Assembly: GCF_008638305.1 (NCBI RefSeq)
Contig: NZ_VTPZ01000002.1
Coordinates: 124,001 to 188,000, forward strand
Direction of reading: 5' to 3'
Length of the DNA: 64,000 bases
DNA from: Pseudomonas profundi
Lineage (GTDB): Bacteria; Pseudomonadota; Gammaproteobacteria; Pseudomonadales; Pseudomonadaceae
The number at the start of each line of letters is the position of its first letter. The first letter of the stretch is position 1. The position numbers and the translations under genes are program-made. Positions 13,081 to 27,709 of the stretch are shown piece by piece. Below the pieces are notes generated by a model, which did not search any database, had not been told where the DNA came from, and saw only the letters and a list, made by a program, of their open reading frames with translations.

Positions 13081-14132
13081 CGTGCTGGTCATGGCTGGTG
13101 GTACCGGAGGACATGTGTTCCCCGCTTTGGCCTGCGCGCGTTTGCTGCGCGACAAGGGCTACGACGTGCATTGGCTGGGTACACGGCGCGGTATCGAAAG
13201 CGAGTTGGTGCCTGCCGCAGACTTCCCGATCCACTACATCGACATCCAGGGACTGCGCGGCAAAAGCAAGGCGGACCTGTTGAAGGCGCCGCTGAGCCTG
13301 ATCCGCGCTCTGCGTCAATCACAGCAGGTGATTCGGTCGGTGAAGCCTGCCTTCGTGCTGGGCGCCGGCGGATATGTCACGGGTCCTGGTGGATTGGCTG
13401 CCTGGATGAAGCGCATTCCTGTGATCATCCATGAACAGAACGCAGTGGTGGGCACCGCCAATCGCATGCTGGCGACGATCGCCGCACGCCGCTGCGAGGG
13501 CTTTCCCGGCAGCTTTGCCAATGACAGTAAACGCCGCAGTACCGGTAACCCGGTGCGTGAAGAAATTTTCCAGGTACCGGCAATGAGTTGGGACGGCCAA
13601 CGTCGTCCACGCCTGCTTGTACTCGGTGGCAGCCTTGGCGCGCTACCGCTTAACCGCATGCTGCCTGAAGCTATGGGCGCAGTGGATGCATCCAGACGGC
13701 CGGAAATCTGGCATCAGTGCGGCAAGCTGCACATCGAGCTGACCAGCGAGACGTACAAGGGCGCTGACGTCGAGGCGAAAGTCGAGCCTTTTATTGCTGA
13801 TATGGCTGCGGCCTATGCCTGGGCTGATCTGGTCGTGTGCCGGTCCGGCGCGCTGACTGTGTGTGAGCTCGCTGCAGCAGGTCGACCTTCATTGCTGGTC
13901 CCGTTGCCCCACGCGATTGACGACCACCAGAGCGCGAATGCGCGTTTCCTGGCCGACTATGGCGCGGCGGAGCTGTTGCCCCAGGCGACACTGACCAAAG
14001 AGCTACTGGCTGAACGAATGGAATACCTTTTTACCCATCCGGAGATTTTGCAACAGATGGCAGACAATGCCCGTAACCAGGCCGCACCCAACGCAACCGC
14101 AGACGTGATCAACGCTTGCCTGGAGGTCGCCC

Positions 14133-14140
<8 letters not shown>
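13070..14140 (+). CDS. murG: Lipid II synthase MurG
   Basis: Peripheral inner-membrane GT28 glycosyltransferase that adds GlcNAc to lipid I. The 356 residues have the glycine loop AGGTGGH at residues 9-15, GGYVTGPGG near residue 103, [12 protein letters not shown] near residue 124, a second glycine loop [10 protein letters not shown], and [25 protein letters not shown] acceptor/donor residues. It overlaps ftsW by 11 nt and murC by 8 nt. Complete. Confidence 0.97.
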
Positions 14141-16504
<2,364 letters not shown>

Positions 16505-16514
16505 GGGCCGGATC

Positions 16515-17381
16515 ATGTTGGGGTTGATGGTGCGTGATCAGCGTACGAGCAAGTCCCTGGTGCGACGTCAGTCGCCGGCTCGGGGTGCTGTGCGCGTCGT
16601 AACACCAGCTCCACGCAAATGGTCCCGCCCGAATCTGCGTTGGCCCAGGCTGCAGGGTCTGGGCGAACGGATGCAGCAGGTGATGTGGCCAGTGCTGCTG
16701 TTATTGCTCGCGGTCGGCCTGTACGGGCTTGGCACCCGGCTGATGCCCCAGGCAGACCGGGCGATTAGTGTGATCAGTGTTGAAGGCGACCTGCAATATA
16801 TCGACCGTGACGCGGTGCAGGAGGTTATCCAGCCGTATCTGGATGAAAGTTTTCTCGGCATCGATATCGACGGGCTGAGTGCCGAACTCAACGCCATGTC
16901 CTGGGTAGCCGGGGCGTCGGTAAAACGGGTGTGGCCGGACCGCCTGGTGGTCAACCTGGATGAACAGCTGCCGGTTGCGCGGTGGGGCGATACCGCACTG
17001 TTGAATAATGCGGGTGAGGCGTTCTCGCCTGAGCGTATCGACCGCTTCGATGAGCTCCCGCGGCTGACTGGTCCGGAGCGCGCCAAGCGCAGGGTCATGC
17101 AGAATTATCAGCAGTTCAACCGTCTGCTGCGGCCTTACGGTCACGGTGTGGCTGAACTGGAACTCCGCGAGCGCGGCAGTTGGTTCATGACCACCCGCGA
17201 CGGGATCCAGATACTGCTCGGACGCGATGACGTAGTGGAAAAAATGAAGCGATTTCTGACCATCGATCAGCTCGTGTTGTCAGAGCGGCGGGATCAGATA
17301 GCGCGGGTTGATCTGCGCTACAGCAACAGCATGGCAGTAGCCTGGCACGAGCCGGCTGCTCAAGATGAAACGGGAGAGTAA
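16515..17381 (+). CDS. ftsQ: Cell division protein FtsQ
   Basis: Bitopic inner-membrane divisome protein that binds FtsL-FtsB. From ATG 16515 it has 288 residues: a basic cytoplasmic tail, one membrane segment (VMWPVLLLLLAVGLYGLGTR, about residues 57-76), a POTRA domain starting at ISVISVEGDLQYIDRDAV, then the beta domain. The start was chosen for GAGGG 7 nt upstream; an in-frame codon at 16485 inside ddlB and the ATG at 16527 are alternatives. It lies between ddlB and ftsA as expected. Confidence 0.92.
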   Translation: MLGLMVRDQRTSKSLVRRQSPARGAVRVVTPAPRKWSRPNLRWPRLQGLGERMQQVMWPVLLLLLAVGLYGLGTRLMPQADRAISVISVEGDLQYIDRDAVQEVIQPYLDESFLGIDIDGLSAELNAMSWVAGASVKRVWPDRLVVNLDEQLPVARWGDTALLNNAGEAFSPERIDRFDELPRLTGPERAKRRVMQNYQQFNRLLRPYGHGVAELELRERGSWFMTTRDGIQILLGRDDVVEKMKRFLTIDQLVLSERRDQIARVDLRYSNSMAVAWHEPAAQDETGE

Positions 17382-17391
17382 CCGAAAGATT

Positions 17392-18621
17392 ATGGCTAGC
17401 AAGCAGGGTACCAGGATGATAGTCGGGCTCGATATTGGCACCTCCAAGGTGGTCGCGCTTGTGGGTGAGATTGGCTCGGACGGCGAACTCGAAATCGTCG
17501 GCATTGGCTCTCATCCCTCCCGAGGTCTGAAAAAAGGCGTGGTGGTCAATATCGAATCCACTGTGCAGTCGATCCAGCGCGCGATTGAAGAAGCGGAGCT
17601 GATGGCTGGCTGCCAGATTCATTCTGTATTTGCCGGGCTGGCAGGCAATCACATTCGCAGCCTGAACTCCCACGGCATCGTGGCGATTCGTGACCGGGAA
17701 GTGGTCAAGGCCGATATCGAGCGCGTTCTTGATGCAGGCCAGGCCGTTGCAATTCCGGCTGACCAGAAGGTGTTGCACATCCTTCCGCAGGAATACGTGA
17801 TTGATAACCAGGAAGGCGTGCGCGAGCCGCTGGGCATGTCCGGCGTGCGCCTGGAAGCCAAGGTGCATCTGGTGACCTGCGCGCTGAATGCAGTACAGAA
17901 CATCGAGAAGTGCATCCGCCGTTGCGGGCTGGAAGTCGAGGATGTGATCCTCGAGCAGCTCGCATCCAGCTACGCCGTACTCACCGAGGACGAGAAAGAG
18001 CTGGGCGTGTGCATGGTCGATATCGGCGGCGGCACCACTGATATTGCCATCTTTACCGAAGGGGCTATCCGGCATACGGCGGTGATCCCGATTGCCGGTG
18101 ATCAGGTCACCAACGATATAGCGATGGCGCTGCGTACGCCCACGCAGTACGCCGAAGAGATCAAGATCCGTTATGCCTGTGCCTTGGCCAAATTGGCCGG
18201 GCCGGAAGAAACCATCAAGGTCCCGAGCGTGGGCGAACGTCCGCCCCGCGACCTGTCTCGCCAGGCACTGGCGGAGGTGGTCGAGCCGCGCTATGACGAG
18301 CTGTTCACCCTGATCCAGGCTGAGCTGCGTCGTTCAGGATTCGAAGACATGGTTCCCGCCGGCATCGTATTGACCGGCGGGACCGCAAAAATGGAAGGCG
18401 CCGTGGAATTGGCAGAAGAGATATTCCACATGCCGGTACGCCTCGGCGTACCACAGGAATTCAAGGGACTGACTGATGTGGTCCGTAACCCCATCTATTC
18501 AACAGGGGTCGGCTTGTTGCACTACGGCATCAAGCACCACGAGCAAGGTAGCAGTAGCCCGGAGCAGGGCAAAACATCGCCGTTGGGACGTATGAAGAAG
18601 TGGTTCCAGGGCAATTTTTAA
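17392..18621 (+). CDS. ftsA: Cell division protein FtsA
   Basis: Actin-like ATPase that tethers FtsZ to the membrane. From ATG 17392 the product has 409 residues with the N-terminal phosphate-1 loop IVGLDIGTSKVVALVGE, MVDIGGGTTDIAIF near residue 205, and GIVLTGGTAKMEG (adenosine motif). The C-terminal RMKKWFQGNF is the amphipathic membrane-targeting helix. The frame is open to 17365, but MASKQGTRMIVGLDIG matches the family start. It sits 59 bp before ftsZ. Confidence 0.95.
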   Translation: MASKQGTRMIVGLDIGTSKVVALVGEIGSDGELEIVGIGSHPSRGLKKGVVVNIESTVQSIQRAIEEAELMAGCQIHSVFAGLAGNHIRSLNSHGIVAIRDREVVKADIERVLDAGQAVAIPADQKVLHILPQEYVIDNQEGVREPLGMSGVRLEAKVHLVTCALNAVQNIEKCIRRCGLEVEDVILEQLASSYAVLTEDEKELGVCMVDIGGGTTDIAIFTEGAIRHTAVIPIAGDQVTNDIAMALRTPTQYAEEIKIRYACALAKLAGPEETIKVPSVGERPPRDLSRQALAEVVEPRYDELFTLIQAELRRSGFEDMVPAGIVLTGGTAKMEGAVELAEEIFHMPVRLGVPQEFKGLTDVVRNPIYSTGVGLLHYGIKHHEQGSSSPEQGKTSPLGRMKKWFQGNF

Positions 18622-18680
18622 ACAGACCCGTTAAAGCGGGCCGAAATAACGAAACGAGTTAAAACTCAGGAGATGGAACC

Positions 18681-19850
18681 ATGTTTGAATTAATTGATAA
18701 CGTTCCTCAAAACGCAGTTATAAAAGTAGTGGGTGTCGGTGGCGGCGGCGGTAATGCGCTCCAGCACATGGTCATCAACAATGTCGAAGGCGTGGACTTT
18801 ATCTGCGCCAACACTGATGCACAGGCGCTGAAGAACATCAGCGCACGTACCGTGCTGCAGCTCGGCTCCGAAGTCACCAAGGGCCTGGGCGCTGGCGCGA
18901 ACCCTTTGATCGGCCGTGAAGCGGCCATCGAAGACCGCGAGCGTATTGCCGAGGTCCTGCAAGGCTCGGACATGGTCTTCATTACCGCAGGTATGGGTGG
19001 CGGTACCGGCACCGGTGCGGCGCCGATCGTTGCTGAGGTTGCCCGCGAAATGGGCATTCTGACGGTTGCGGTAGTGACCAAGCCGTTCCCGTTCGAAGGC
19101 CGCAAGCGCATGCAGATTGCCGAAGAGGGCATCCGCGAGCTGAGTCTGCATGTGGATTCCCTGATCACCATTCCCAACGAGAAGCTGCTTACTGTTCTTG
19201 GCAAAGACGCCAGTCTGCTGGCTGCTTTCAGCAAGGCCAACGACGTGCTGCTCGGCGCAGTACAGGGCATTGCCGATCTGATCATGCGTCCCGGTATGAT
19301 CAACGTCGACTTTGCCGACGTGAAAACAGTCATGAGCGAGATGGGCATGGCCATGATGGGTACCGGCCACGCGAGCGGCCCGAACCGTGCGCGTGAAGCG
19401 GCTGAAGCGGCTATCCGCAGCCCGCTGCTGGAAGACGTGAACCTGATGGGCGCTCGCGGCATTCTGGTCAATATCACTGCCGGTCCGGACCTGTCTCTGG
19501 GTGAGTTCTCCGAGGTGGGTAGCACTGTTGAAGAGTTCGCCTCAGAGACTGCTACAGTAGTAGTAGGCACAGTGATTGACCCTGAGCTGCGTGACGAGCT
19601 GCGTGTGACTGTCGTTGCAACAGGCCTGGGTCCGCGCATCGAGAAGCCGGTCAAGGTCGTCGACAATACATCCGCCACTCACCACCGTCAGGCCGAAGGC
19701 ACTACGCCGAACTACCGTGATCTGGACCGTCCAACTGTCATGCGCAACCCGACTGTTGGGGGTAATGCTGCGGCGGCGCGCCTGAGCCAGCCGGCCGAAG
19801 ATCTGGATTATCTGGATATTCCGGCGTTCCTGCGCAGGCAGGCTGACTGA
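18681..19850 (+). CDS. ftsZ: Cell division GTPase FtsZ
   Basis: Tubulin-like GTPase that forms the Z ring. The 389 residues contain the GTP-binding T-loop GGGTGTG at residues 106-112, GVGGGGGNALQHM near residue 18, NVDFADVKTVM (T7 loop), a variable linker from about residue 320, and the conserved C-terminal peptide LDYLDIPAFLRRQAD that binds FtsA and ZipA. AGGAG lies 9 nt before the ATG. Intact. Confidence 0.98.
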   Translation: MFELIDNVPQNAVIKVVGVGGGGGNALQHMVINNVEGVDFICANTDAQALKNISARTVLQLGSEVTKGLGAGANPLIGREAAIEDRERIAEVLQGSDMVFITAGMGGGTGTGAAPIVAEVAREMGILTVAVVTKPFPFEGRKRMQIAEEGIRELSLHVDSLITIPNEKLLTVLGKDASLLAAFSKANDVLLGAVQGIADLIMRPGMINVDFADVKTVMSEMGMAMMGTGHASGPNRAREAAEAAIRSPLLEDVNLMGARGILVNITAGPDLSLGEFSEVGSTVEEFASETATVVVGTVIDPELRDELRVTVVATGLGPRIEKPVKVVDNTSATHHRQAEGTTPNYRDLDRPTVMRNPTVGGNAAAARLSQPAEDLDYLDIPAFLRRQAD

Positions 19851-19909
19851 GAGATAGACTCTGTCAATCACTCGTATAGGTCTGATCAGTATTCAACAAA
19901 GGCGTGTTT

Positions 19910-19918
19910 TGCTATGAT
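19910..19918 (+). promoter_or_regulatory. Candidate extended -10 promoter for lpxC
   Basis: TGCTATGAT (an extended -10, TGN plus TATGAT) lies 48 nt before the lpxC start in the ftsZ-lpxC gap. No good -35 is present at 16-18 nt, as tolerated for extended -10 promoters. It would give lpxC its own transcript in addition to readthrough from ftsZ. Confidence 0.5.
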
Positions 19919-19965
19919 GCACGCCGACTTGTTGAAAACTATTCGCAACTAAGCGGAACCCGTAC

Positions 19966-20877
19966 ATGATTAAGCAACGCACACTGAAGAACATCATCCG
20001 GGCCACTGGTGTTGGTCTGCATTCGGGTGAGAAGGTGTATCTCACGCTGAAACCCGCGCCAGTGGATACCGGGATTGTGTTCTGCCGAGTGGATCTTGAC
20101 CCTGTGGTCCAGATCCCGGCGCGTGCCGAGTTCGTAGGCGAGACGACCATGTCCACCACCCTCATAAAGGATGGTGCCAAGGTCGACACCGTTGAGCACC
20201 TGCTGTCCGCCATGGCGGGCCTGGGCATCGACAACGCATACGTGGAACTCAGCGCCCCAGAGGTGCCGATCATGGACGGCAGCGCCGGGCCTTTCGTATT
20301 CCTGATTCAGTCTGCAGGAATCGAGGAGCAAGACGCGGCCAAGCAGTTCATCCGCATCAAGCGTGAAGTAACGGTTGAAGAAGACGGCAAGACAGCGACC
20401 TTTGTCCCCTTCGAGGGATTCAAGGTGGCTTTCGGTATCGACTTCGATCATCCGGTATTTCGTGGTCGTAGCCAGTTCGCCAGCGTGGATTTCTCCAGCA
20501 CTTCCTTCGTCAAGGAAGTCAGTCGTGCGCGGACCTTCGGGTTCATGCGCGATATAGAATATCTGCGCTCACAGAATCTGGCGCTCGGTGGCAGCGTGGA
20601 CAACGCCATCGTGGTGGATGAATACCGTGTGTTGAATGAAGACGGCCTGCGCTATGAGGACGAGTTCGTAAAACACAAGATACTCGACGCGATCGGCGAC
20701 CTGTATCTGCTGGGCAAGAGTCTGGTTGGTGAGTTCCGTGGATTCAAATCTGGACATGCTCTGAATAACAAGCTGCTTCGTTCTCTGCTTGCTACCAAGG
20801 ATGCGTGGGAAATAGTAACTTTCGAAGACGCCGGTACAGCGCCCATCTCCTTTATGCGCCCGGCGGCTGCGGTCTAA
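19966..20877 (+). CDS. lpxC: UDP-3-O-acyl-N-acetylglucosamine deacetylase LpxC
   Basis: Zinc amidase for the committed step of lipid A synthesis. The 303-residue product carries the zinc ligands H78 (in [11 protein letters not shown]) and H237 and D241 (in [12 protein letters not shown]), numbered as in the P. aeruginosa enzyme. The [10 protein letters not shown] loop is also present. It is the last gene of the division cluster and is followed by a strong terminator at 20898. Complete. Confidence 0.97.
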   Translation: MIKQRTLKNIIRATGVGLHSGEKVYLTLKPAPVDTGIVFCRVDLDPVVQIPARAEFVGETTMSTTLIKDGAKVDTVEHLLSAMAGLGIDNAYVELSAPEVPIMDGSAGPFVFLIQSAGIEEQDAAKQFIRIKREVTVEEDGKTATFVPFEGFKVAFGIDFDHPVFRGRSQFASVDFSSTSFVKEVSRARTFGFMRDIEYLRSQNLALGGSVDNAIVVDEYRVLNEDGLRYEDEFVKHKILDAIGDLYLLGKSLVGEFRGFKSGHALNNKLLRSLLATKDAWEIVTFEDAGTAPISFMRPAAAV

Positions 20878-20897
20878 ACCGTTTCGTTTCGTTTCTG

Positions 20898-20923
20898 CGG
20901 CCACTTATGTGGCCGTTTTTTTT
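20898..20923 (+). terminator. Rho-independent terminator after lpxC
   Basis: Perfect 7-bp stem CGGCCAC/GTGGCCG with loop TTAT, followed by eight T. It closes the division cluster. The interval 20924-21043 contains nothing else I can support. Confidence 0.9.
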
Positions 20924-21043
20924 GCCTTCAGAGCCCTGGAGCAGAATGCAGGCCGCCAGGCTTTCCTCCCGTTTTTGGCTACTTCACGCGATGTTGAACT
21001 AAAAGCACTGCGCCAGCTCAGATAGCTGTGAGCCGATGGGTCT

Positions 21044-21496
21044 TCAGTCGCTCTCGTGATGCCTTGCCAATCGCTCAAGCGCTGCTCTGAGTGATGGGTC
21101 TTCAATCTGAACTGCCGTTTCTCGCAGGCTGGCTGCGGCTACCCTGGAATGCTTCATTTTGCGAACTGGTGGTGCCTTTTTGACCAGTGGCGGTTGAACC
21201 TTGCAATGTATTTTCGTTAAGGTTGCAAACTCTGTGTACGCCTGCAATTGGCGTATCAGCCGTTTTTGCTGGTAGCGCATCCGGGTCGCCCAATGGCTGT
21301 CCGTGACCACGAGTCGGAGAACACCATCGCGCAAGGATGCAACACGGCAATGCTCACGCGCAGCCGGTTCCATGACTGTTTCCAGCAGTATCTGCAGGCG
21401 CTCAACTGCTCGAGCCTTTGCGAACAGGCCTTTCAGGGTCGAATGGGTGCGTATCAAGTCACCAGGTTGGCGAGCATCCAGCGGAGTAAAAGCCAT
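21044..21496 (-). CDS. dciA: DUF721 family protein, DciA-like helicase loader
   Basis: DciA proteins recruit the replicative helicase DnaB in bacteria without DnaC. The product is about 150 residues with a basic KH-like N-terminal DUF721 domain (LKGLFAKARAVERLQ, then REHCRVASLRDGVLRLVVTD and WATRMRYQQKRLI) and a low-complexity C-tail. I placed the start at MAFTPLDARQPGDL, which resembles Pseudomonas homologues. A TTG at 21526 with AGGAT 7 nt upstream is a serious alternative adding ten residues. It faces away from lpxC and is divergent from the M23 gene. DciA function is inferred from the family. Confidence 0.8.
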   Translation of the reverse strand: MAFTPLDARQPGDLIRTHSTLKGLFAKARAVERLQILLETVMEPAAREHCRVASLRDGVLRLVVTDSHWATRMRYQQKRLIRQLQAYTEFATLTKIHCKVQPPLVKKAPPVRKMKHSRVAAASLRETAVQIEDPSLRAALERLARHHESD

Positions 21497-21573
21497 GAGA
21501 GAGAGCGAACCGGAGTTATTGAGCAACAGGCATCCTATCAGAATGACGAAGCCAGTTGTCTGGGGATCATGAC

Positions 21574-22494
21574 GTGAACATTATTATACTTACTGACCGC
21601 CACGGCTCCGCCAGGGCCCTCACTTTAAGCACGCCCTGGGTAATTCTTGCAGCGGTAATCATTCTTGCAATGCCCGCCGCAGCTGCCGTCCTGACCTGGC
21701 AGGCGCTGGATTCCAGGCCTACCTTGTCCAGCCAGGTTGTCGATTATGACCAGTTGTGGCATGACACACTGCAGGAGTATCAGGCCGACGCCTCTTCCGA
21801 AGAATCCCAGGCCCAGCTGGAACGCATGACCCAGCAGCTGGGACGGCTGCAAACCCGACTTACCCGTCTGGATGCGCTCGGCGAACGCCTGACCGAGCTG
21901 GTCGATATGTCCGACGGTGAGTTCGATTTCAATACCGACCCTGGCATGGGTGGTCCTGAGTTGCGGAAGGACAGCATGCGCTATGAAGGGCCAGAGGTTC
22001 AGTCGGTGATCGATCAGTTGGCTGAACGTATCGACAATCGCACCCAGCAGTTGAGACTGCTCGAAGAGCTCGTGCTCAACCGCCAGACCGATGCCAACGC
22101 GCTGCTCGATTTCAAACCCGTGTCCGAGGGCTATATATCTTCGGGCTTTGGTCGGCGTACCGATCCTATCAGCGGTCACATGTCCCACCACTCCGGTCTC
22201 GATTTCGCCGCGCCACGCGGCACGCCGATACATGCTGTCGGAGCGGGTGTGGTAACGTTCTCGGGGCGCAACGGGGCGTATGGCAACATGGTCGAGATCA
22301 CTCACGGAAGTGGCCTCAAGAGCCGCTACGCCCATGCGCACAAACTCGAAGTCGCGAAGGGTGACCTGGTAAAGAAGGGCGAAGTCATTGCCCAGGTCGG
22401 ATCGACCGGACGCTCTACTGGCCCGCATCTGCACCTGGAGATCTACAGCAATGGACGGGCCGTGAACCCCGCGCGTCATATTGCTTTGAAATAA
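21574..22494 (+). CDS. M23 (LytM) family metallopeptidase
   Basis: Inner-membrane-anchored peptidoglycan endopeptidase or divisome activator of the LytM type. The 306 residues comprise an N-terminal membrane segment (about residues 20-42), a coiled coil with many Gln, Glu and Leu (about 55-110), and a C-terminal M23 domain. Zinc motifs are intact: HHSGLDFA and GPHLHLEI (HxH). The start GTG 21574 gives VNIIILTDRHG, which fits Pseudomonas homologues; a TTG at 21556 is an alternative. Its place between dciA and secA is conserved. The intact zinc site suggests an active enzyme rather than an EnvC-like activator. Confidence 0.88.
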   Translation: MNIIILTDRHGSARALTLSTPWVILAAVIILAMPAAAAVLTWQALDSRPTLSSQVVDYDQLWHDTLQEYQADASSEESQAQLERMTQQLGRLQTRLTRLDALGERLTELVDMSDGEFDFNTDPGMGGPELRKDSMRYEGPEVQSVIDQLAERIDNRTQQLRLLEELVLNRQTDANALLDFKPVSEGYISSGFGRRTDPISGHMSHHSGLDFAAPRGTPIHAVGAGVVTFSGRNGAYGNMVEITHGSGLKSRYAHAHKLEVAKGDLVKKGEVIAQVGSTGRSTGPHLHLEIYSNGRAVNPARHIALK

Positions 22495-22770
22495 CCCTGC
22501 TGCATTCCTTTCTCCGCCGTACCAGCCCGCGCTTTCCGAGTCGCGGGTCAGTTATCTGAGCGCCAAAAGTCTGCGCTCCTTCCGTTACCTGTTTGTCCGT
22601 CGTGGTAGGCTGCGCTGCGACGTGTCTGTTGCCAATCGGCCGCATGCTCGGGCTGATTTTCGTGCGGTTTATTGTCTCGTCGGATTCAGAGTAGAATGCC
22701 AGATCCCCGGCAACGGCCAGGTCGGATTGATCTGGACCCGCCCACCATCAAACGGATATCGAAGTCGACT

Positions 22771-25506
<2,736 letters not shown>

Positions 25507-25521
25507 TCTGAAGCCGGCAAA

Positions 25522-25559
25522 CCGGAGCGCCGCGTCCGGATAGCAAGTCCGGACTCCGG
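25522..25559. repeat. Nested inverted repeat after secA
   Basis: CCGGAG (25522) pairs with CTCCGG (25554), and the inner GTCCGGA (25534) with TCCGGAC (25548). The structure lies 16 nt after the secA stop. No T-run follows, so it is either a Rho-dependent 3' stabilising stem or part of the repeat tract that follows. Confidence 0.45.
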
Positions 25560-25570
25560 GAGGGTTGAGC

Positions 25571-25771
25571 ACCACGGGCCGCGATCGGACTAGACCGGCA
25601 GCGTCAACGGATATAACGCTGATCGGGATAAAACGCTGCGCTTTGGAGGGCCGTGCTTCACCTCGACCTGCAGCGTTGCAGGTGAGCATGCGCGCTATGG
25701 AAGGTCGAGTTCCATCTCGACCAGCAGCGTCTCCCGCGAGCTCCTTGGCCGGGATGGACCCCGGCCCTCCA
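25571..25771. repeat. Tract of diverged REP-like repeats
   Basis: The 426-bp secA-argJ gap holds related copies: 25644-25676 and 25698-25730 are 33 nt long, match at about 26 positions and lie 54 nt apart. A weaker copy is at 25571-25604. An inverted copy with the same TGGAGGGCCG head is at 25747-25771, where GGCCGGG/CCCGGCC also forms a 7-bp stem. The arrangement resembles REP or REPIN-type palindromes of pseudomonads. Counts were made by eye. Nothing else is evident in 25772-25932. Confidence 0.5.
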
Positions 25772-25932
25772 TTGAACGTGCCGTCCCCACCTGTCATGCC
25801 GGCAAGCACGGGAGTCCGCATCTCGGACCGAAACCCTCTCTGATTACTCAACAACCTACGCTGCTCACTCTATGCGCCATCGCTCGCTCAGCTGTATCAT
25901 CCCCGCTTTGAATCCCAATTGGAGATAACCCC

Positions 25933-27150
25933 ATGGCAGTCGGACTTGGCCCGCTTCCAACCCTTCATCCGGTCCCTGGTTTTCGTCTTGGTATCGCCTC
26001 GGCAGGCATCAAAAAGCCCGGCCGCAAAGATGTGGTAGTGATGGAAGCAGTTGAGGGCTCGACGATTGCTGGGGTGTTCACCACCAATGCGTTCTGCGCC
26101 GCTCCGGTTACCCTGGCCAAGCAGCATATGCAGGCCGCCCCGCGCTATTTGCTGGTCAATACTGGCAATGCCAATGCCGGCACCGGCAAACCTGGTATGC
26201 AGGCCGCACAGCAGACGTGCGAGACTCTGGCTGGGCTGGCGAAGGTATCTTCCGAACAGGTGTTGCCCTTCAGCACCGGTGTGATCGGCGAGCTGCTACC
26301 GGCAGACAAAGTGATTAGCGCGCTGCCGGCTGCCCTGGAGAACCTGAGCCCGGATAATTGGGCCGCAGCCGCCTCAGGCATCATGACCACCGACACCTTG
26401 CCCAAGGGCGCGAGCAGGCACCTACAGCTTGCAGGGCAAACGGTGACCATCACTGGCATCTCCAAGGGCGCGGGGATGATCAAACCCAACATGGCAACCA
26501 TGCTTGCGTACGTAGCCACCGACGCCAAGGTGGCTCAACCGGTATTGCAAAGCCTGTTGCGCGAAGCGGCTGATCTCTCTTTCAACCGCATCACCATCGA
26601 CGGCGACACCTCGACCAACGATTGCTGCATGTTGATCGCGACGGGGCAGGCCGACATGGCGCCAATCAGCGATACCGCCGGTGCGGAATATCAGGTGCTG
26701 GCCGAAGCAGTAAAATCCATCATGCTCGAGTTGGCCCAGGCAATTGTCCGGGACGGTGAGGGCGCGACCAAGTTCGTTACGGTTCAGGTGAACGGCGGCG
26801 GCAACCGCGATGAGTGTCTGGATGTAGGATACGCTGTGGCTCATTCTCCGCTGATCAAGACTGCGCTGTTCGCCTCAGACCCGAACTGGGGGCGGATTCT
26901 TGCCGCGGTAGGCCGTGCTGGCGTGCCGGATCTGGACGTGGAAAGGATTAACGTTTATCTGGATGATGTTTGTATCACGCGCAGCGGTGGCAGGGCGGAA
27001 GAGTACTGCGAAGAACAGGGCGCCAAGGTAATGGCTCAGGCAGAAATCACCATCCGCATCGAGCTGGGCCGGGGCGATTTCAAAGAGACGCTTTGGACAA
27101 CTGACCTCTCCCACGAATACGTACGTATCAACGCTGAATACCGTACCTGA
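25933..27150 (+). CDS. argJ: Bifunctional ornithine acetyltransferase / N-acetylglutamate synthase ArgJ
   Basis: Arginine biosynthesis enzyme that recycles acetyl groups from N-acetylornithine to glutamate. The 405-residue precursor self-cleaves into alpha and beta chains before the nucleophilic Thr in KPNMATML (T189). Other family motifs are GNANAGTG near residue 77, DGDTSTNDC and [16 protein letters not shown]-type spacing and ATG at 25933 fit. It follows secA as in PAO1; the next genes do not, so synteny with that genome ends here. Confidence 0.96.
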   Translation: MAVGLGPLPTLHPVPGFRLGIASAGIKKPGRKDVVVMEAVEGSTIAGVFTTNAFCAAPVTLAKQHMQAAPRYLLVNTGNANAGTGKPGMQAAQQTCETLAGLAKVSSEQVLPFSTGVIGELLPADKVISALPAALENLSPDNWAAAASGIMTTDTLPKGASRHLQLAGQTVTITGISKGAGMIKPNMATMLAYVATDAKVAQPVLQSLLREAADLSFNRITIDGDTSTNDCCMLIATGQADMAPISDTAGAEYQVLAEAVKSIMLELAQAIVRDGEGATKFVTVQVNGGGNRDECLDVGYAVAHSPLIKTALFASDPNWGRILAAVGRAGVPDLDVERINVYLDDVCITRSGGRAEEYCEEQGAKVMAQAEITIRIELGRGDFKETLWTTDLSHEYVRINAEYRT

Positions 27151-27155
27151 ACACC

Positions 27156-27172
27156 AAGCGAGACCCTCGCTT
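27156..27172. terminator. Weak hairpin between convergent argJ and prepilin gene
   Basis: AAGCGAG and CTCGCTT form a 7-bp stem with a 3-nt loop, 5 nt after the argJ stop and before the convergent prepilin gene. No clear T-run follows on either strand, so a terminator role is tentative. Confidence 0.35.
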
Positions 27173-27190
27173 GAGGGCCTCGCTGCTGCG

Positions 27191-27709
27191 TCAGCTAGAG
27201 CAATATTGTGTATCTATCACTTCGCGTTCCAGTCGCACGCGACCAATCCGGTTGATAATGAGCTTTCTGCCCTCCGCCTCGGCTTTGCGAGGACAGAAGC
27301 GGAAGGTTCCCGCCTGAAAACCACCATTCAGCAACACTGACTCGCCGTGCGGGTTGTAACGTACATAGTTCGCGACGTTGGTGTTGGCGTGAACGAAGGC
27401 GACATCGGCCGGAATGTCTTCACGCAGCAGTGTCTCTCCAGCGTCATGAACCCCATTGTTGTTTCGGTCGAGGAAAATGCGCCAACCAGCGTTCCAGTCA
27501 GCGCCAATTGGCGAAACGGTCACCGGCCGATTTCGACGTACTGCTTCGGTGCGGGTGTAGTTCAAACCGCGCACCAGCCCGTTAACGCCATCATCCATTC
27601 GCTGACTGTCGATTACAGTGCCAAACGCAGGCACCCCAATTGCGAGCATGATGCCGAGAATGGCGAGCGCCACCATCAGCTCCAGTAAAGTAAATCCGTA
27701 GGACCGCAT
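27191..27709 (-). CDS. Orphan GspH/FimT-like type IV prepilin
   Basis: 172-residue minor-pseudopilin-like protein with a short class III signal, MRSYG cleaved before FTLLELMVALAILG, with Glu at +5. The body has the GspH/FimT pattern: LVRGLNYTRTEAVRRNRPVTV followed by a Trp-rich beta region and RFCPRKAE near the end. Start 27709 has GGAGGA about 6 nt upstream; the frame stays open to 27883, but those residues are unlike any prepilin leader. It lies alone, convergent with argJ, about 2.5 kb from the fimU operon on the other strand. Two related proteins are encoded at 30174 and 38514. Confidence 0.87.
   Translation of the reverse strand: MRSYGFTLLELMVALAILGIMLAIGVPAFGTVIDSQRMDDGVNGLVRGLNYTRTEAVRRNRPVTVSPIGADWNAGWRIFLDRNNNGVHDAGETLLREDIPADVAFVHANTNVANYVRYNPHGESVLLNGGFQAGTFRFCPRKAEAEGRKLIINRIGRVRLEREVIDTQYCSS

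Noticed and set aside
25565..25843. 92-residue plus-strand open frame in the secA-argJ gap
   Set aside because: The apparent peptide repeats (GRASPRPAA, GRVPSRPAA) follow from the REP-like DNA repeats; no ribosome site or family.
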